Assembly: GCF_946151075.1 (NCBI RefSeq)
Contig: NZ_CAMGZB010000001.1
Location: 2,098,001 to 2,162,000, forward strand
Direction: 5' to 3'
DNA: 64,000 nt
Origin: Neobacillus sp. Marseille-Q6967
GTDB taxonomy: Bacteria > Bacillota > Bacilli > Bacillales > Cytobacillaceae
Part shown: positions 16,440-24,413 of the stretch, piece after piece
Layout of the letters: every line of letters starts with the position of its first letter
Numbering within the stretch: the stretch's first letter is position 1
Notes under the pieces: generated by a model
Database searches by the model: none
Told to the model about the DNA's origin: nothing
What the model saw: the letters and a program-made list of their open reading frames with translations, nothing else
Program-made: the position numbers and the translations under genes

Positions 16440-17181
16440 AGCTAGTTTGAGAAAAGAATTTTTTCCATTCATTAAGGAATGGGGAGGTGGCAGGATTGGG
16501 ATGCTCCAGGACCCTCTGGGTAGGTCCATATTGTTTCACTTCTCCATTTACTATGACCGCAAGTTTATTCGTTAAATAATTAATTTCCATCAGATCATGA
16601 CTCACGAACACCGTTGTGGTTCCGGAAGGTTCGATAATTTGCTTAAAGTCATCCATTAATTTTATTTTGGTTGGAAAATCGAGAGCGGAAAAAGGTTCAT
16701 CAAGGAATAAAATTTCTGGCTCGACAATCATTGCTCTTGCAAGATTGACCCGCTGTGCCTCACCGCCAGATAGATAGTGGGCATTTTTTTTCGAAAGATG
16801 ACTGATTTGAAACTGTTCCATCCATAACTGCACTTTTTCTTTTATTACTCTTTTTGGCTCTTTCCGTAATTTTAGACCGATGGCGATATTTTGAAAAACT
16901 GTACCTTCTAAAAGCAGTGATTGCTGAAGCGCCACTGAGAATTTCCTCCTTAGGTCAAGTGAGGGAATTCCATTTGGAATAACTTGTCCACGGTATAGTA
17001 TCTCACCACTGCTTTGGTTATCCAATAAGGCGATTACTTTAAGCAGCGTGCTTTTACCTGCACCATTTGGTCCCATGATCCCAAGGAAATCACCTTCTTG
17101 GATGTGAAAATGAGGAATGGTCAGGATGTTCCGGTCTTTTGCCTTATAGGTAATGTTTTTAAGTTCAATTAAAGCTTTCAT
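16438..17181 (-). CDS. tupC: Tungstate ABC transporter, ATPase
   Basis: 247 residues with Walker A GPNGAGKST (about 35-43), Q-loop, signature LSGGEAQR, Walker B ILFLDEPF and H-loop VFVSHD. It powers import through the membrane protein encoded just before it; the ATG overlaps the tupB stop by four bases. Membership of the oxyanion (tungstate/molybdate) group follows from its TupA partner. Confidence 0.85.
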   Translation of the reverse strand: MKALIELKNITYKAKDRNILTIPHFHIQEGDFLGIMGPNGAGKSTLLKVIALLDNQSSGEILYRGQVIPNGIPSLDLRRKFSVALQQSLLLEGTVFQNIAIGLKLRKEPKRVIKEKVQLWMEQFQISHLSKKNAHYLSGGEAQRVNLARAMIVEPEILFLDEPFSALDFPTKIKLMDDFKQIIEPSGTTTVFVSHDLMEINYLTNKLAVIVNGEVKQYGPTQRVLEHPNPATSPFLNEWKKFFSQTS

Positions 17182-17876
17182 GAAAAACCTTTCCTTTGCT
17201 GTAACATGGTCATTGCCGCTGTAATGAGCAGGGCCACGGTTAATAACACAAAACTTATCGCCAATGCGACATCAAAGTTCCCTTTTGACACTTCCATCAC
17301 AATCGAGGTTGTAAGAATACGAGTGTCCCCCTGAATGTTTCCGCCCACCATCATCGCGGCCCCGACTTCCGCAATGACCCGGCCGAAACCTGCCATGATG
17401 GCAGCCATGATAGCGATTCTCGTTTGTTTTAATAAAATCAGCCAGGTTTGCCACTTTGTTGCTCCGAGTGCCTTTATTTGTAAAAGCATCTTATCATTTA
17501 TCTGCTGAAAGGCGGAGCTGGTCAGTCCAGTTATAATGGGCAGCGATACCAAAACTTGAGCCATCACAATTGCTGCTGGGGAATAGAGCAATTGCAGATG
17601 TCCCAAAGGACCTGAACGCCATAGGAGCATCGTAATCCAGAGACCCGCTACAACCGGAGGTAAACCCATGCCGATATTAATAAATACTAAAATGATTTTT
17701 CTGCCTCTAAATCTTTTTAATCCAAGCAGCATTCCAAGTGGCAATCCAATAAGGGAACTAATGAAAATGGCCAAAATGCATACTCTTAAAGTCAGCCATG
17801 TTATTTCAAAGATCTCTCTATCACCGGAAGCAATCATTTCAATTGCTTTCCTGAATCCATCGATGATTAGTTCCAT
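17178..17876 (-). CDS. tupB: Tungstate ABC transporter, permease
   Basis: 232 residues with five or six helices and the CysT/ModB-type coupling loop ALGATKWQTWLILLKQTR (about 138-155). RFRGRK and GLPPVVAGLW are typical of tungstate permeases. AAAGGCGG lies seven bases before the ATG. It sits between the binding protein (32-bp gap) and the ATPase (4-bp overlap). Confidence 0.85.
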   Translation of the reverse strand: MELIIDGFRKAIEMIASGDREIFEITWLTLRVCILAIFISSLIGLPLGMLLGLKRFRGRKIILVFINIGMGLPPVVAGLWITMLLWRSGPLGHLQLLYSPAAIVMAQVLVSLPIITGLTSSAFQQINDKMLLQIKALGATKWQTWLILLKQTRIAIMAAIMAGFGRVIAEVGAAMMVGGNIQGDTRILTTSIVMEVSKGNFDVALAISFVLLTVALLITAAMTMLQQRKGFS

Positions 17877-17908
17877 CTTGTCTGCCGCCTTTCTATTTAA
17901 ATAAAATT

Positions 17909-18763
17909 CTATTCAGTGTATTTAATGAATAAGGACTGACCATATTCTTCTTTACCAAAGTTTTCAATCACATCTTGCGTTTCCGGAGCAACCATGAATT
18001 CTACAAACTTTTCAGCATCCTTGCTGTTGACCATATCATGCTTTTCAGGGTTCACCTGCATAACGTGGTAAATATTCATTAAGTCTTTAGAGCCTTCTAC
18101 AACAATTTGTAAGTTTGTTAAATTTTTCTCTTGAGCAAGCCAGGTAGCACGGTCTGTTAAGATATAGCCGCCCTTTTCATTGGCAATCTGTAAAGAAGCA
18201 CCCATACCTTGTCCAGTAGAGATGTAAGAATCACCAGATGGTGTAATATTCACTAAAGTCCATATGCCTAATTCTTTTTTGTGCGTTCCAGAATCATCCC
18301 CGCGTGTAACAAAAGTAGAGTTTGCCACAGAAATTGTTTTAAATGCTGCTTGGATATCATCACCGCTGACACCAGCCAGATTATCTTTGGGCCCTACTAA
18401 AATAAAGTCATTATACATGACACGCTTACGGTTTACTGCATCGCCGCTGGCTACAATCTCTTCTTCTGACTTAGGAGCATGAACTAAAAGGACATCTGCT
18501 TCACCTGTAACGCCCATTTCTAACGCCTGCCCTGTACCAACGGCAATCGTTTTAACTTTTACGTTATTTTCTTTTTCAAAAATTGGCAGAATCTCATCCA
18601 ATAAACCACTGTCCTGTGTACTGGTTGTAGTTGCTAGAATTAGTTCTGATGGTTCTGCTTTGTTTTCCTTTGCACCCGCCTGTTCTGAATCTATGTTGCC
18701 GCAGGCTGATAGGATAAGAAGCGATAACATCAAAAATGTAGATAAAAAACGATTCTTTAACAT
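17909..18763 (-). CDS. tupA: Tungstate-binding lipoprotein
   Basis: 284 residues with lipobox LSAC (Cys21). The TupA/WtpA hallmark TTTSTQDSGLL (about 45-55) forms the oxyanion pocket, and TRGDDSGTHKKE later completes it. It captures tungstate outside the membrane for the TupBC pump; molybdate is a weaker alternative. The gene begins seven bases inside the end of its regulator, an overlap that couples sensor and transporter. Confidence 0.9.
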   Translation of the reverse strand: MLKNRFLSTFLMLSLLILSACGNIDSEQAGAKENKAEPSELILATTTSTQDSGLLDEILPIFEKENNVKVKTIAVGTGQALEMGVTGEADVLLVHAPKSEEEIVASGDAVNRKRVMYNDFILVGPKDNLAGVSGDDIQAAFKTISVANSTFVTRGDDSGTHKKELGIWTLVNITPSGDSYISTGQGMGASLQIANEKGGYILTDRATWLAQEKNLTNLQIVVEGSKDLMNIYHVMQVNPEKHDMVNSKDAEKFVEFMVAPETQDVIENFGKEEYGQSLFIKYTE

Positions 18764-19695
18764 GAAGTTTCCTCCGTTATACTAGTTTGATAGATAATGG
18801 TTCCTAATTCATGAATGTCATATCCCTCTAAATCTGTTAAACCGTTTTTGAATCTTGGAGATTGAAGGTAGTGAATTAAATCAGTGAGACTTTGTTTATT
18901 TTCCTTTGAAAAGCGAAAGACCAGGTCAAACTGTTCTTTTGCTACAGGGATAAAATCAAGCCCCAAATGACTTGCAGCAGATTGAATGCCAAAGGCAACA
19001 TCTGCGATACCTCTACTTATATAAGAAGCAGTGGACAGGTGGTTCCATTCCTCATTGGAGTAACCATTAATCATAGCGGGGTCAATCCCATGTTTCGATA
19101 GCATCGAATCTAAAAGAAATCTAGTTCCTGCACCCTTTTGCCGGTTCACAAATTGGATATCTTTTCTGGCAAGGTCATGAAAATCTGTGATCCCCTTTGG
19201 ATTCCCCTTTGCAACAATAAATCCCTGCTCACGAGAGGCTAAACGTAAGACGGAAATAGATTCATATACAAATAGTTGATGAATAAAAGGGAGGTTATAT
19301 TGCTGTGATGCAGGGTCTAGTAAATGAATAGCCGCAATATCAGATTGCCCGCGGTAAAGCATCATGAGCCCTTCCAGGCTGCCTATGTAAGTTGGCTGAA
19401 TATGAAGTTGCAAATCTTTGGCTGATTGTTTGACGAAATGTTCTACAAGAAAGTCATGGCTTCCTGAAAGACGAACGGGTAAGAGTGTGTGGGATTCTGG
19501 TTTAGTGGCCTGATTTTTTTTCGCGGGTGCCTTTGTGCTCTCTTTATATCTTTCAATTTCAGCATGATCAATTCTCATTTTGTTTCCAATTTTAAATGCC
19601 TGAAGTTCGCCTCTCTTAATGAGTTCGTATACCGTATGTTTTGAGATTTGAAATAGCTGTGCTACTTCATCCGGCGTGTAAGCCTTTCCATTCAT
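18757..19695 (-). CDS. HTH plus periplasmic-binding-like one-component regulator of tup genes
   Basis: 312 residues: an excisionase/MerR-type helix-turn-helix at residues 3-50 (YTPDEVAQLFQISKHTVYEL, KIGNKMRIDHAEIERY), a Lys-rich linker, then a type 2 periplasmic-binding-like domain (about 75-310) with VRLSGSHDFLVE and NRQKGAGTRFLLD. Such proteins bind an oxyanion or molybdopterin-type ligand in the cytoplasm and control adjacent genes. GGAGG precedes the ATG at 19695; the frame is open to 19743. Its stop overlaps tupA. Ligand and sign of control are inferred. Confidence 0.75.
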   Translation of the reverse strand: MNGKAYTPDEVAQLFQISKHTVYELIKRGELQAFKIGNKMRIDHAEIERYKESTKAPAKKNQATKPESHTLLPVRLSGSHDFLVEHFVKQSAKDLQLHIQPTYIGSLEGLMMLYRGQSDIAAIHLLDPASQQYNLPFIHQLFVYESISVLRLASREQGFIVAKGNPKGITDFHDLARKDIQFVNRQKGAGTRFLLDSMLSKHGIDPAMINGYSNEEWNHLSTASYISRGIADVAFGIQSAASHLGLDFIPVAKEQFDLVFRFSKENKQSLTDLIHYLQSPRFKNGLTDLEGYDIHELGTIIYQTSITEETSC

Positions 19696-19734
19696 CCGTA
19701 TGGCCTCCTTCCTTTTCCAGTTTACTATAGATAA

Positions 19735-19740
19735 ATTATA
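19735..19740 (-). promoter_or_regulatory. -10 element of the tup operon
   Basis: TATAAT reading on the minus strand, 40 bases before the regulator start. The -35 region falls inside the phased 10-bp repeats and is a poor match to consensus, which suits an activated promoter. Confidence 0.5.
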
Positions 19741-19756
19741 CATGGTTGACTGTGAT

Positions 19757-19812
19757 TTTTGTTAAGTTTTGTAAAGTTTTATTTAGTTTTGTTAGGTTTC
19801 GTTAAGTTCCGT
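19757..19812 (-). repeat. 10-bp phased direct repeats in the tup promoter region
   Basis: Blocks at exactly 10-base pitch on the plus strand: GTTAAGTTTT, GTAAAGTTTT, ATTTAGTTTT, GTTAGGTTTC, GTTAAGTTCC at 19761-19810, preceded by a TTTTT. They cover and extend upstream of the -35 position for the tup operon. Either an operator array on one helix face or A-tract curved DNA. Confidence 0.85.
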
Positions 19813-19830
19813 CTGAAAATAGAGGGCTAG

Positions 19831-19855
19831 TTCACAATGTTTTCACAAACTTCAC
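19831..19855 (+). promoter_or_regulatory. TTCACAA repeats upstream of azoR
   Basis: TTCACAA at 19831-19837 and 19842-19848 and TTCAC at 19851-19855, spaced 11 and 9 bases. They lie about 80-100 bases ahead of azoR in the divergent azoR/tup-regulator intergenic region. Candidate operator; no known box was matched. Confidence 0.35.
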
Positions 19856-19934
19856 GTATTGTTCATCAGTGAGCAAAGAAGTTTGTTGTAAGATATGGAT
19901 AGACGAAAAATTTTTCTAAGAGGGATGGGATCAA

Positions 19935-20597
19935 ATGGCTAAACTCCTGTATATTACAGTTAACCCTAAAAATGATATGAAACTTTCAAAAGGGATGCAG
20001 ATTGGTGAAGTCTTTCTAGAAGAATTCAAAAAACATCAGCCCGACATAGAAATTGAAAATATGCATTTATATGATTTGGATATCCCGGTAATCGATATGG
20101 ACTTGCTTTATGCTCGGGCAAAATTATCCTTTATGGGTAAAACCTTCGATGAGCTTTCAGAAGGAGAGCAAAAGCAAATTACCAACATGCATGCATTGGC
20201 AGACCGCTTTATCGACGCCGATTATTATGTGTTTGTAACGCCATTATGGAATCTTGGTTCACCAGCTATTTTAAAAGCTTTCTTAGATAATCTGTTTATT
20301 GTCAATAAAACCTTTGCCAATACCCCTGAAGGACCAAAGGGGCTTTTAACCAACCGTAAGGCGATTCATATTCAAACTCGCGGCGGGATCTATTCAACCG
20401 GACCCATGGCAGAATTCGAATTTGGGGATCGTTTCTTAAGAAAAGCACTTGGCTTCTTAGGGCTTGAATTAATGGATACCGTGGTGGCAGAAGGCATGGA
20501 CCACTTCCCAAAACAAATTCCAGAAATCATGGAAAAAGCAAAACAAGACGCGGTTTTCGCCGCAAGAGAAATGGCAAAAAATCCAGTTACGGTATAG
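19935..20597 (+). CDS. azoR: FMN-dependent NADH:quinone/azo reductase
   Basis: 220 residues of a flavodoxin-like fold typical of AzoR. The FMN phosphate region near the start (VNPKNDMKLSKGMQIGEVF), TPLWNLGSPAILKAFLDN (about 104-121) and the RGGIYSTGP loop (about 149-157) are characteristic. It reduces quinones and azo dyes by two-electron steps, protecting against electrophiles. AGAGGGATGG precedes the ATG. Monocistronic with its own terminator. Confidence 0.88.
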   Translation: MAKLLYITVNPKNDMKLSKGMQIGEVFLEEFKKHQPDIEIENMHLYDLDIPVIDMDLLYARAKLSFMGKTFDELSEGEQKQITNMHALADRFIDADYYVFVTPLWNLGSPAILKAFLDNLFIVNKTFANTPEGPKGLLTNRKAIHIQTRGGIYSTGPMAEFEFGDRFLRKALGFLGLELMDTVVAEGMDHFPKQIPEIMEKAKQDAVFAAREMAKNPVTV

Positions 20598-20610
20598 TAA
20601 AAAAGAAATG

Positions 20611-20638
20611 CGGCTCCCAATTCGGGAGTCGTTTTTTA
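20611..20638 (+). terminator. Terminator after azoR
   Basis: CGGCTCCC (20611-20618) pairs with GGGAGTCG (20624-20631, one G-T pair), followed by TTTTTTATT. Confidence 0.82.
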
Positions 20639-20641
20639 TTT

Positions 20642-21213
20642 ATGTAACCAAAAGGGATGGGGAGGAAATGGTGATATGAAGGGTTAAGTGACCAAAAGCG
20701 GTGGTTAAAAAACAAGAATGGTCACATGAAGGGTTTATGTGACCAAAAGGCCAAGTGGAAAAATCAAGAATGGTCACATGAAGGGTTTATGTGACCAAAA
20801 GGCCAAGTGGAAAAATCAAGAATGGTCACATGAAGGGTTTATGTGACCAAAAGGTCAAGTGGAAAAATCAAGAATGGTCACATAAAAGGTTTATGTAACC
20901 AAATGGGGTCATAGAAAAAACGAAAATGGTCACATGATTGTATATATGTAACCAAAAATAATTGAATAAATTGATAAAGTGGTTCTATGAAGGTTCCATA
21001 GAACCGAAACGAGCCCAGAAAAAAGGTGAAGTGGTTCTATGAAGGTCCCATAGAACCAAAATGTGCACAGATAAGAGGAAAAATGGTTCTATAAAGCTTC
21101 CATAGAACCAAAAATCACCCACAAATATCTAAAAGTGGTTCTATGAATCTACCATAGAATCAAAACCAACTCACTAAAAAAGAAAAATGGTTCTATGAAT
21201 CCTCATAGAACCA
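20642..21213. repeat. Array of eleven 27-bp palindromes at 52-bp pitch, two arm types
   Basis: Palindromes start at 20669, 20719, 20771, 20823, 20874, 20927, 20980, 21032, 21084, 21136 and 21188, preceded by a half-copy at 20642. The first six have arms TGGTCACAT/ATGTGACCA (first and last ones slightly decayed); the last five have TGGTTCTAT/ATAGAACCA. Loops are about nine bases (GAAGGGTTT-like) and spacers about 25 bases; spacers after copies 2 to 4 are nearly identical, the rest diverge. It fills the 667-bp gap between the convergent azoR and uppP genes. No reading frame is supported. Function unknown. Confidence 0.93.
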
Positions 21214-21264
21214 AAAATCCAAACTTGTAGCTATCAAATCTACATGTCCACCAAAAACATCAAT

Positions 21265-22050
21265 CTAAAACTTCCCGGTAAACTGAAAGAATAACACCGC
21301 AAAGCCGAGGACCCAGACATATATCGCAAACGGCTTTAACGAATGCTTTTTCAAAAAGCCGATCATCCATTTAACGGCGACATACCCAAATATTGCAGAG
21401 GAAACAATTCCGACCAAAAGAGCAGAGAGTGAAATTTCCTCACCGGCTGCACCGCCCACTAAATCAAATGTTTGCAAAACGACAGCTCCCGCAATGGCTG
21501 GTGTGGATAACAAAAAGGAAAAATAGGCAGCAGTTTCGCGGTCTAATTTCCTCCATAATGCAGCAACAATGGTCAGCCCGGAACGTGAAATCGCTGGAAA
21601 GATAGCGGCCGCCTGAAAGCTGCCAATAATCAGTGCATCCTTATAACTGATATCCTCCATCTTTTTGTAGCCATTCTTAGCGGAATCAGCAATCCAGAGA
21701 AACAGCCCCGTAATGAGGAATTCCCAGCCGATGGTCACCCCGGTTTCAGAAATTTCCTCAAAATAATCCTTAAACAATAAGCCAATCACAACGGCAGGAA
21801 TCGTGCCGACAATCAATAGGAAGGTGAGCTTACTAAATGGATTTTTAAGCATTTTCGTAAATTCATCCTTATAAAAGGCGAAAACCGCTATCAACGTTCC
21901 CACATGCAGCATGGTGTCCAGCAGCAAACCTGCTTCCTCTAATCCAAATAAATTTCTTCCTAAATATAAATGCCCGGTACTGCTGATTGGAAGGAACTCC
22001 GTTAAACCTTGAATAATCCCTAGAATGAGTGCTTCTAATTTACTTAACAT
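21265..22050 (-). CDS. uppP: Undecaprenyl-diphosphatase (BacA/UppP)
   Basis: 261 residues, about eight helices. Family motifs are intact: GLTEFLPISSTGHL (residues 15-28) and the second catalytic segment FQAAAIFPAISRSG (about 149-162). It recycles undecaprenyl diphosphate to the monophosphate lipid carrier for peptidoglycan synthesis and can give bacitracin tolerance. GAGGG lies six bases before the ATG. It stands alone, with the palindrome array downstream and no obvious terminator hairpin other than the array itself. Confidence 0.93.
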   Translation of the reverse strand: MLSKLEALILGIIQGLTEFLPISSTGHLYLGRNLFGLEEAGLLLDTMLHVGTLIAVFAFYKDEFTKMLKNPFSKLTFLLIVGTIPAVVIGLLFKDYFEEISETGVTIGWEFLITGLFLWIADSAKNGYKKMEDISYKDALIIGSFQAAAIFPAISRSGLTIVAALWRKLDRETAAYFSFLLSTPAIAGAVVLQTFDLVGGAAGEEISLSALLVGIVSSAIFGYVAVKWMIGFLKKHSLKPFAIYVWVLGFAVLFFQFTGKF

Positions 22051-22238
22051 CGCTACCCTCTTTTCTTAGTGTAAAATTTATGCCTGTCCTTGGTAAAAAC
22101 ATATGCATCATTTTGGACAAATACCCAATATTCTTCTAGAAAAAATTCGACGGAAAAAATTACGAGTCAAAAATAGTGCAAAAGGTGCTTACTCTCCCAT
22201 AAAATAGAAATAAGTACAAATGGAAAGGAGCTGCACTT

Positions 22239-23003
22239 TTGAAAAATAGTCATCTGCATTTTAATACCAGTATCGGTGTCAAAAAACCCGAAAGTATAAG
22301 AAATAAACAAGCAGCATGCCCTTTTTGTGCGCGGGACGAATTAGTGAATCTAATTGAAGTAGATGGACCAATCATTTTGTTGAAAAATAAATATCCTGTA
22401 TTAGAGAATGCCTATCAAACGGTTTTGATTGAAACAGATGATTGCCAGGGGGAACTGTCCACTTACGAGCATTCGCATCTACATAGACTGCTCAAGTTTG
22501 GAATAAGAAAATGGCTGGAAATGGACCAGACTAAACAATATGAGTCGGTGATCTTTTTCAAAAATCATGGCCCATTGTCCGGAGGAACGATTGCTCATCC
22601 CCATATGCAAATTGTTGGTTTACATGATATTAACTACAAGGAAAATGTATCTGACGAGATCTTTGAAGGAATTACAATAGAAGAAAAAGATGAGGTCCGT
22701 TTTACACTTTCAACGAAACCAAAGGTAGGTTTTTACGAATTTAACGTTGAAATGGCTGATAACATATATATAGAAGCATTTGGAGAATACCTCCAAATTG
22801 CGGTTCATTATATCCTGAACAATTTCCCATTCCGAGCTAACAGCTATAATTTATTTTTCCATCATTATAATGGAAAAATCTATGCCAAAGCGGTTCCGCG
22901 ATTCATCACAACTCCATTATATATCGGTTATGGAATCCCACAGGTACCAAATAATTTACATTGGATGGCCGATGATTTAAAAAGTAAATACTTGATTTCC
23001 TAA
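22239..23003 (+). CDS. GalT-like HIT-superfamily protein (DUF4931)
   Basis: 254 residues. CPFC (27-30) looks like a zinc site, and GGTIAHPHMQ (115-124) matches the HPHxQ nucleotide-transfer motif of galactose-1-phosphate uridylyltransferase, with His122 as probable nucleophile. No other Leloir genes are nearby, so the substrate is unknown. A TTG start at 22239 is supported by GGAAAGGAG eight bases upstream. Single gene with a weak terminator hairpin after it. Confidence 0.72.
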   Translation: MKNSHLHFNTSIGVKKPESIRNKQAACPFCARDELVNLIEVDGPIILLKNKYPVLENAYQTVLIETDDCQGELSTYEHSHLHRLLKFGIRKWLEMDQTKQYESVIFFKNHGPLSGGTIAHPHMQIVGLHDINYKENVSDEIFEGITIEEKDEVRFTLSTKPKVGFYEFNVEMADNIYIEAFGEYLQIAVHYILNNFPFRANSYNLFFHHYNGKIYAKAVPRFITTPLYIGYGIPQVPNNLHWMADDLKSKYLIS

Positions 23004-23004
23004 T

Positions 23005-23029
23005 GGCTCGCTTAATCAGCGGGTCATCT
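23005..23029 (+). terminator. Weak terminator after the GalT-like gene
   Basis: GGCTCGCT (23005-23012) and AGCGGGTC (23018-23025) pair with two G-T pairs, followed by ATCTTTATG. Confidence 0.4.
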
Positions 23030-23061
23030 TTATGTAATTTAACCCATTCTCTGTTTAGCAG

Positions 23062-23090
23062 TTGAGATTTGTTCTCATAAAAAATATAAT
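23062..23090 (+). promoter_or_regulatory. SigA promoter of the rodA-like gene
   Basis: TTGAGA at 23062-23067 and a perfect TATAAT at 23085-23090 with a 17-bp spacer, 40 bases before the coding start. Confidence 0.8.
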
Positions 23091-23130
23091 GAAATAATGT
23101 ACAAGTCTCTTTAAAGGAGAATGAATCAAG

Positions 23131-24303
23131 ATGACTTCAACAAATAATACAACATCTAAACTCGATTATAGTTTAGTGTTTATCTTACTTTTATTATTTT
23201 TAGCCAGCTGTGTTTCAATTTATAGTGCGCAGGCGAGCGGACAATATGATAGTAACTTCTTGATCAAGCAGATTGTTTACTATGTAATCGGTTGTGTAAT
23301 TATTGCAACTGTCATTCGCTTAGACTCTGACCAATTGAAAAAATTAACTTGGTATGCCTATGGGGCTGGAATACTTTTGTTAGGATTTTTAATTATTGCA
23401 CCATCAAGCATTGCACCCGTCATTAACGGGGCAAAAAGCTGGTTTAAGGTTCCAGGAATGGGTTCCCTGCAGCCATCTGAGTTTGTAAAAGTCATTATCA
23501 TCGTTTCTCTGGCCAGGGTGATTGACGACCATCATCAAAAAAATCCGGTAAAAACCTTACAAACGGACCTTTGGCTGTTATTGAAACTGGGGGCTGTCAC
23601 AATGCTTCCGTTATTCCTGGTGATGCAGCAGCCTGACTTAGGAACATCGATGGTATTTATAGCGATTATGATCGGCATGATTTTTATTTCAGGGATTACT
23701 TGGAAAATACTTGTTCCTATCTTCACCGCTGGAACAGCACTTATTTCGGTGATATTTTACTTCGTTTTATTAAAACCAGAGATATTAGAAAAATATCTGG
23801 GAGTGAAGCAGTATCAATTTGGCCGGATTTACTCGTGGCTCGATCCATATAATTTTCAAAGTTCAGCTGGATATCATCTAACTAGATCGTTATTGGCAAT
23901 TGGTTCTGGTCAAACAGGCGGGAAAGGATATGGAAACCGTGAAGTCTATCTGCCGGAAAGCCATACCGACTTTATTTTTAGTGTAGTAGGGGAGGAGTTT
24001 GGCTTCGTTGGCGCCAGTGTGCTGATTAGTTTATTTTTCCTATTGATATACCATATTACCAAGGTTGGTATGGAAACAAAGAACAATTTTTATACGTATA
24101 TTTGTGTCGGTGTGATTAGTATGATTACCTTCCACGTATTCCAAAATATTGGCATGACGATTGGTGTTTTACCAATCACCGGGATTCCGCTTCCATTTAT
24201 CAGTTACGGAGGAAGCTCGTTAATGGGGAATATGATGGCCCTTGGGTTAATCTTCTCAATACGATACCATTACAAGAAATACATGTTTTCAACTACTGCT
24301 TAA
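23131..24303 (+). CDS. rodA: SEDS-family peptidoglycan polymerase (RodA/FtsW type)
   Basis: 390 residues with about ten helices. SEDS features: GAKSWFKVPGMGSLQPSEFVK (about 110-130, split by the large loop) and the C-terminal ITGIPLPFISYGGSSL (about 350-365). These proteins polymerise lipid II together with a class B penicillin-binding protein. Resemblance favours RodA over FtsW/SpoVE, but the exact paralogue is not settled; a second RodA-like copy may exist elsewhere. AAAGGAG precedes the ATG. No PBP gene is adjacent. Confidence 0.8.
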   Translation: MTSTNNTTSKLDYSLVFILLLLFLASCVSIYSAQASGQYDSNFLIKQIVYYVIGCVIIATVIRLDSDQLKKLTWYAYGAGILLLGFLIIAPSSIAPVINGAKSWFKVPGMGSLQPSEFVKVIIIVSLARVIDDHHQKNPVKTLQTDLWLLLKLGAVTMLPLFLVMQQPDLGTSMVFIAIMIGMIFISGITWKILVPIFTAGTALISVIFYFVLLKPEILEKYLGVKQYQFGRIYSWLDPYNFQSSAGYHLTRSLLAIGSGQTGGKGYGNREVYLPESHTDFIFSVVGEEFGFVGASVLISLFFLLIYHITKVGMETKNNFYTYICVGVISMITFHVFQNIGMTIGVLPITGIPLPFISYGGSSLMGNMMALGLIFSIRYHYKKYMFSTTA

Positions 24304-24308
24304 CATTA

Positions 24309-24338
24309 GTGAAGGCTCCAATTGCCTTCACTTTTTTA
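24309..24338 (+). terminator. Terminator after rodA
   Basis: GTGAAGGC (24309-24316) and GCCTTCAC (24324-24331) followed by TTTTTTATT. Confidence 0.88.
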
Positions 24339-24352
24339 TTTATAAAGAAAAA

Positions 24353-24377
24353 GAGCGAGGTCATGACAGCCTCGCTC
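24353..24377 (-). terminator. Terminator after yfiY
   Basis: GAGCGAGG (24353-24360) and CCTCGCTC (24370-24377); on the minus strand the tail is TTTTTCTTTAT. Confidence 0.85.
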
Positions 24378-24413
24378 GTTCCATATGGGTTATTTTTTAG
24401 GGATGGTTATAAC

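Noticed and set aside
20642..21213. CRISPR array (27-bp repeats, about 25-bp spacers)
   Set aside because: Spacers after copies 2 to 4 are almost identical, arms change type midway, repeats are full palindromes, and no cas gene is present.
20642..21213. Tandem-repeat protein coding region
   Set aside because: The 52-bp unit is not a multiple of three and stops occur in every frame; no start with a ribosome binding site.
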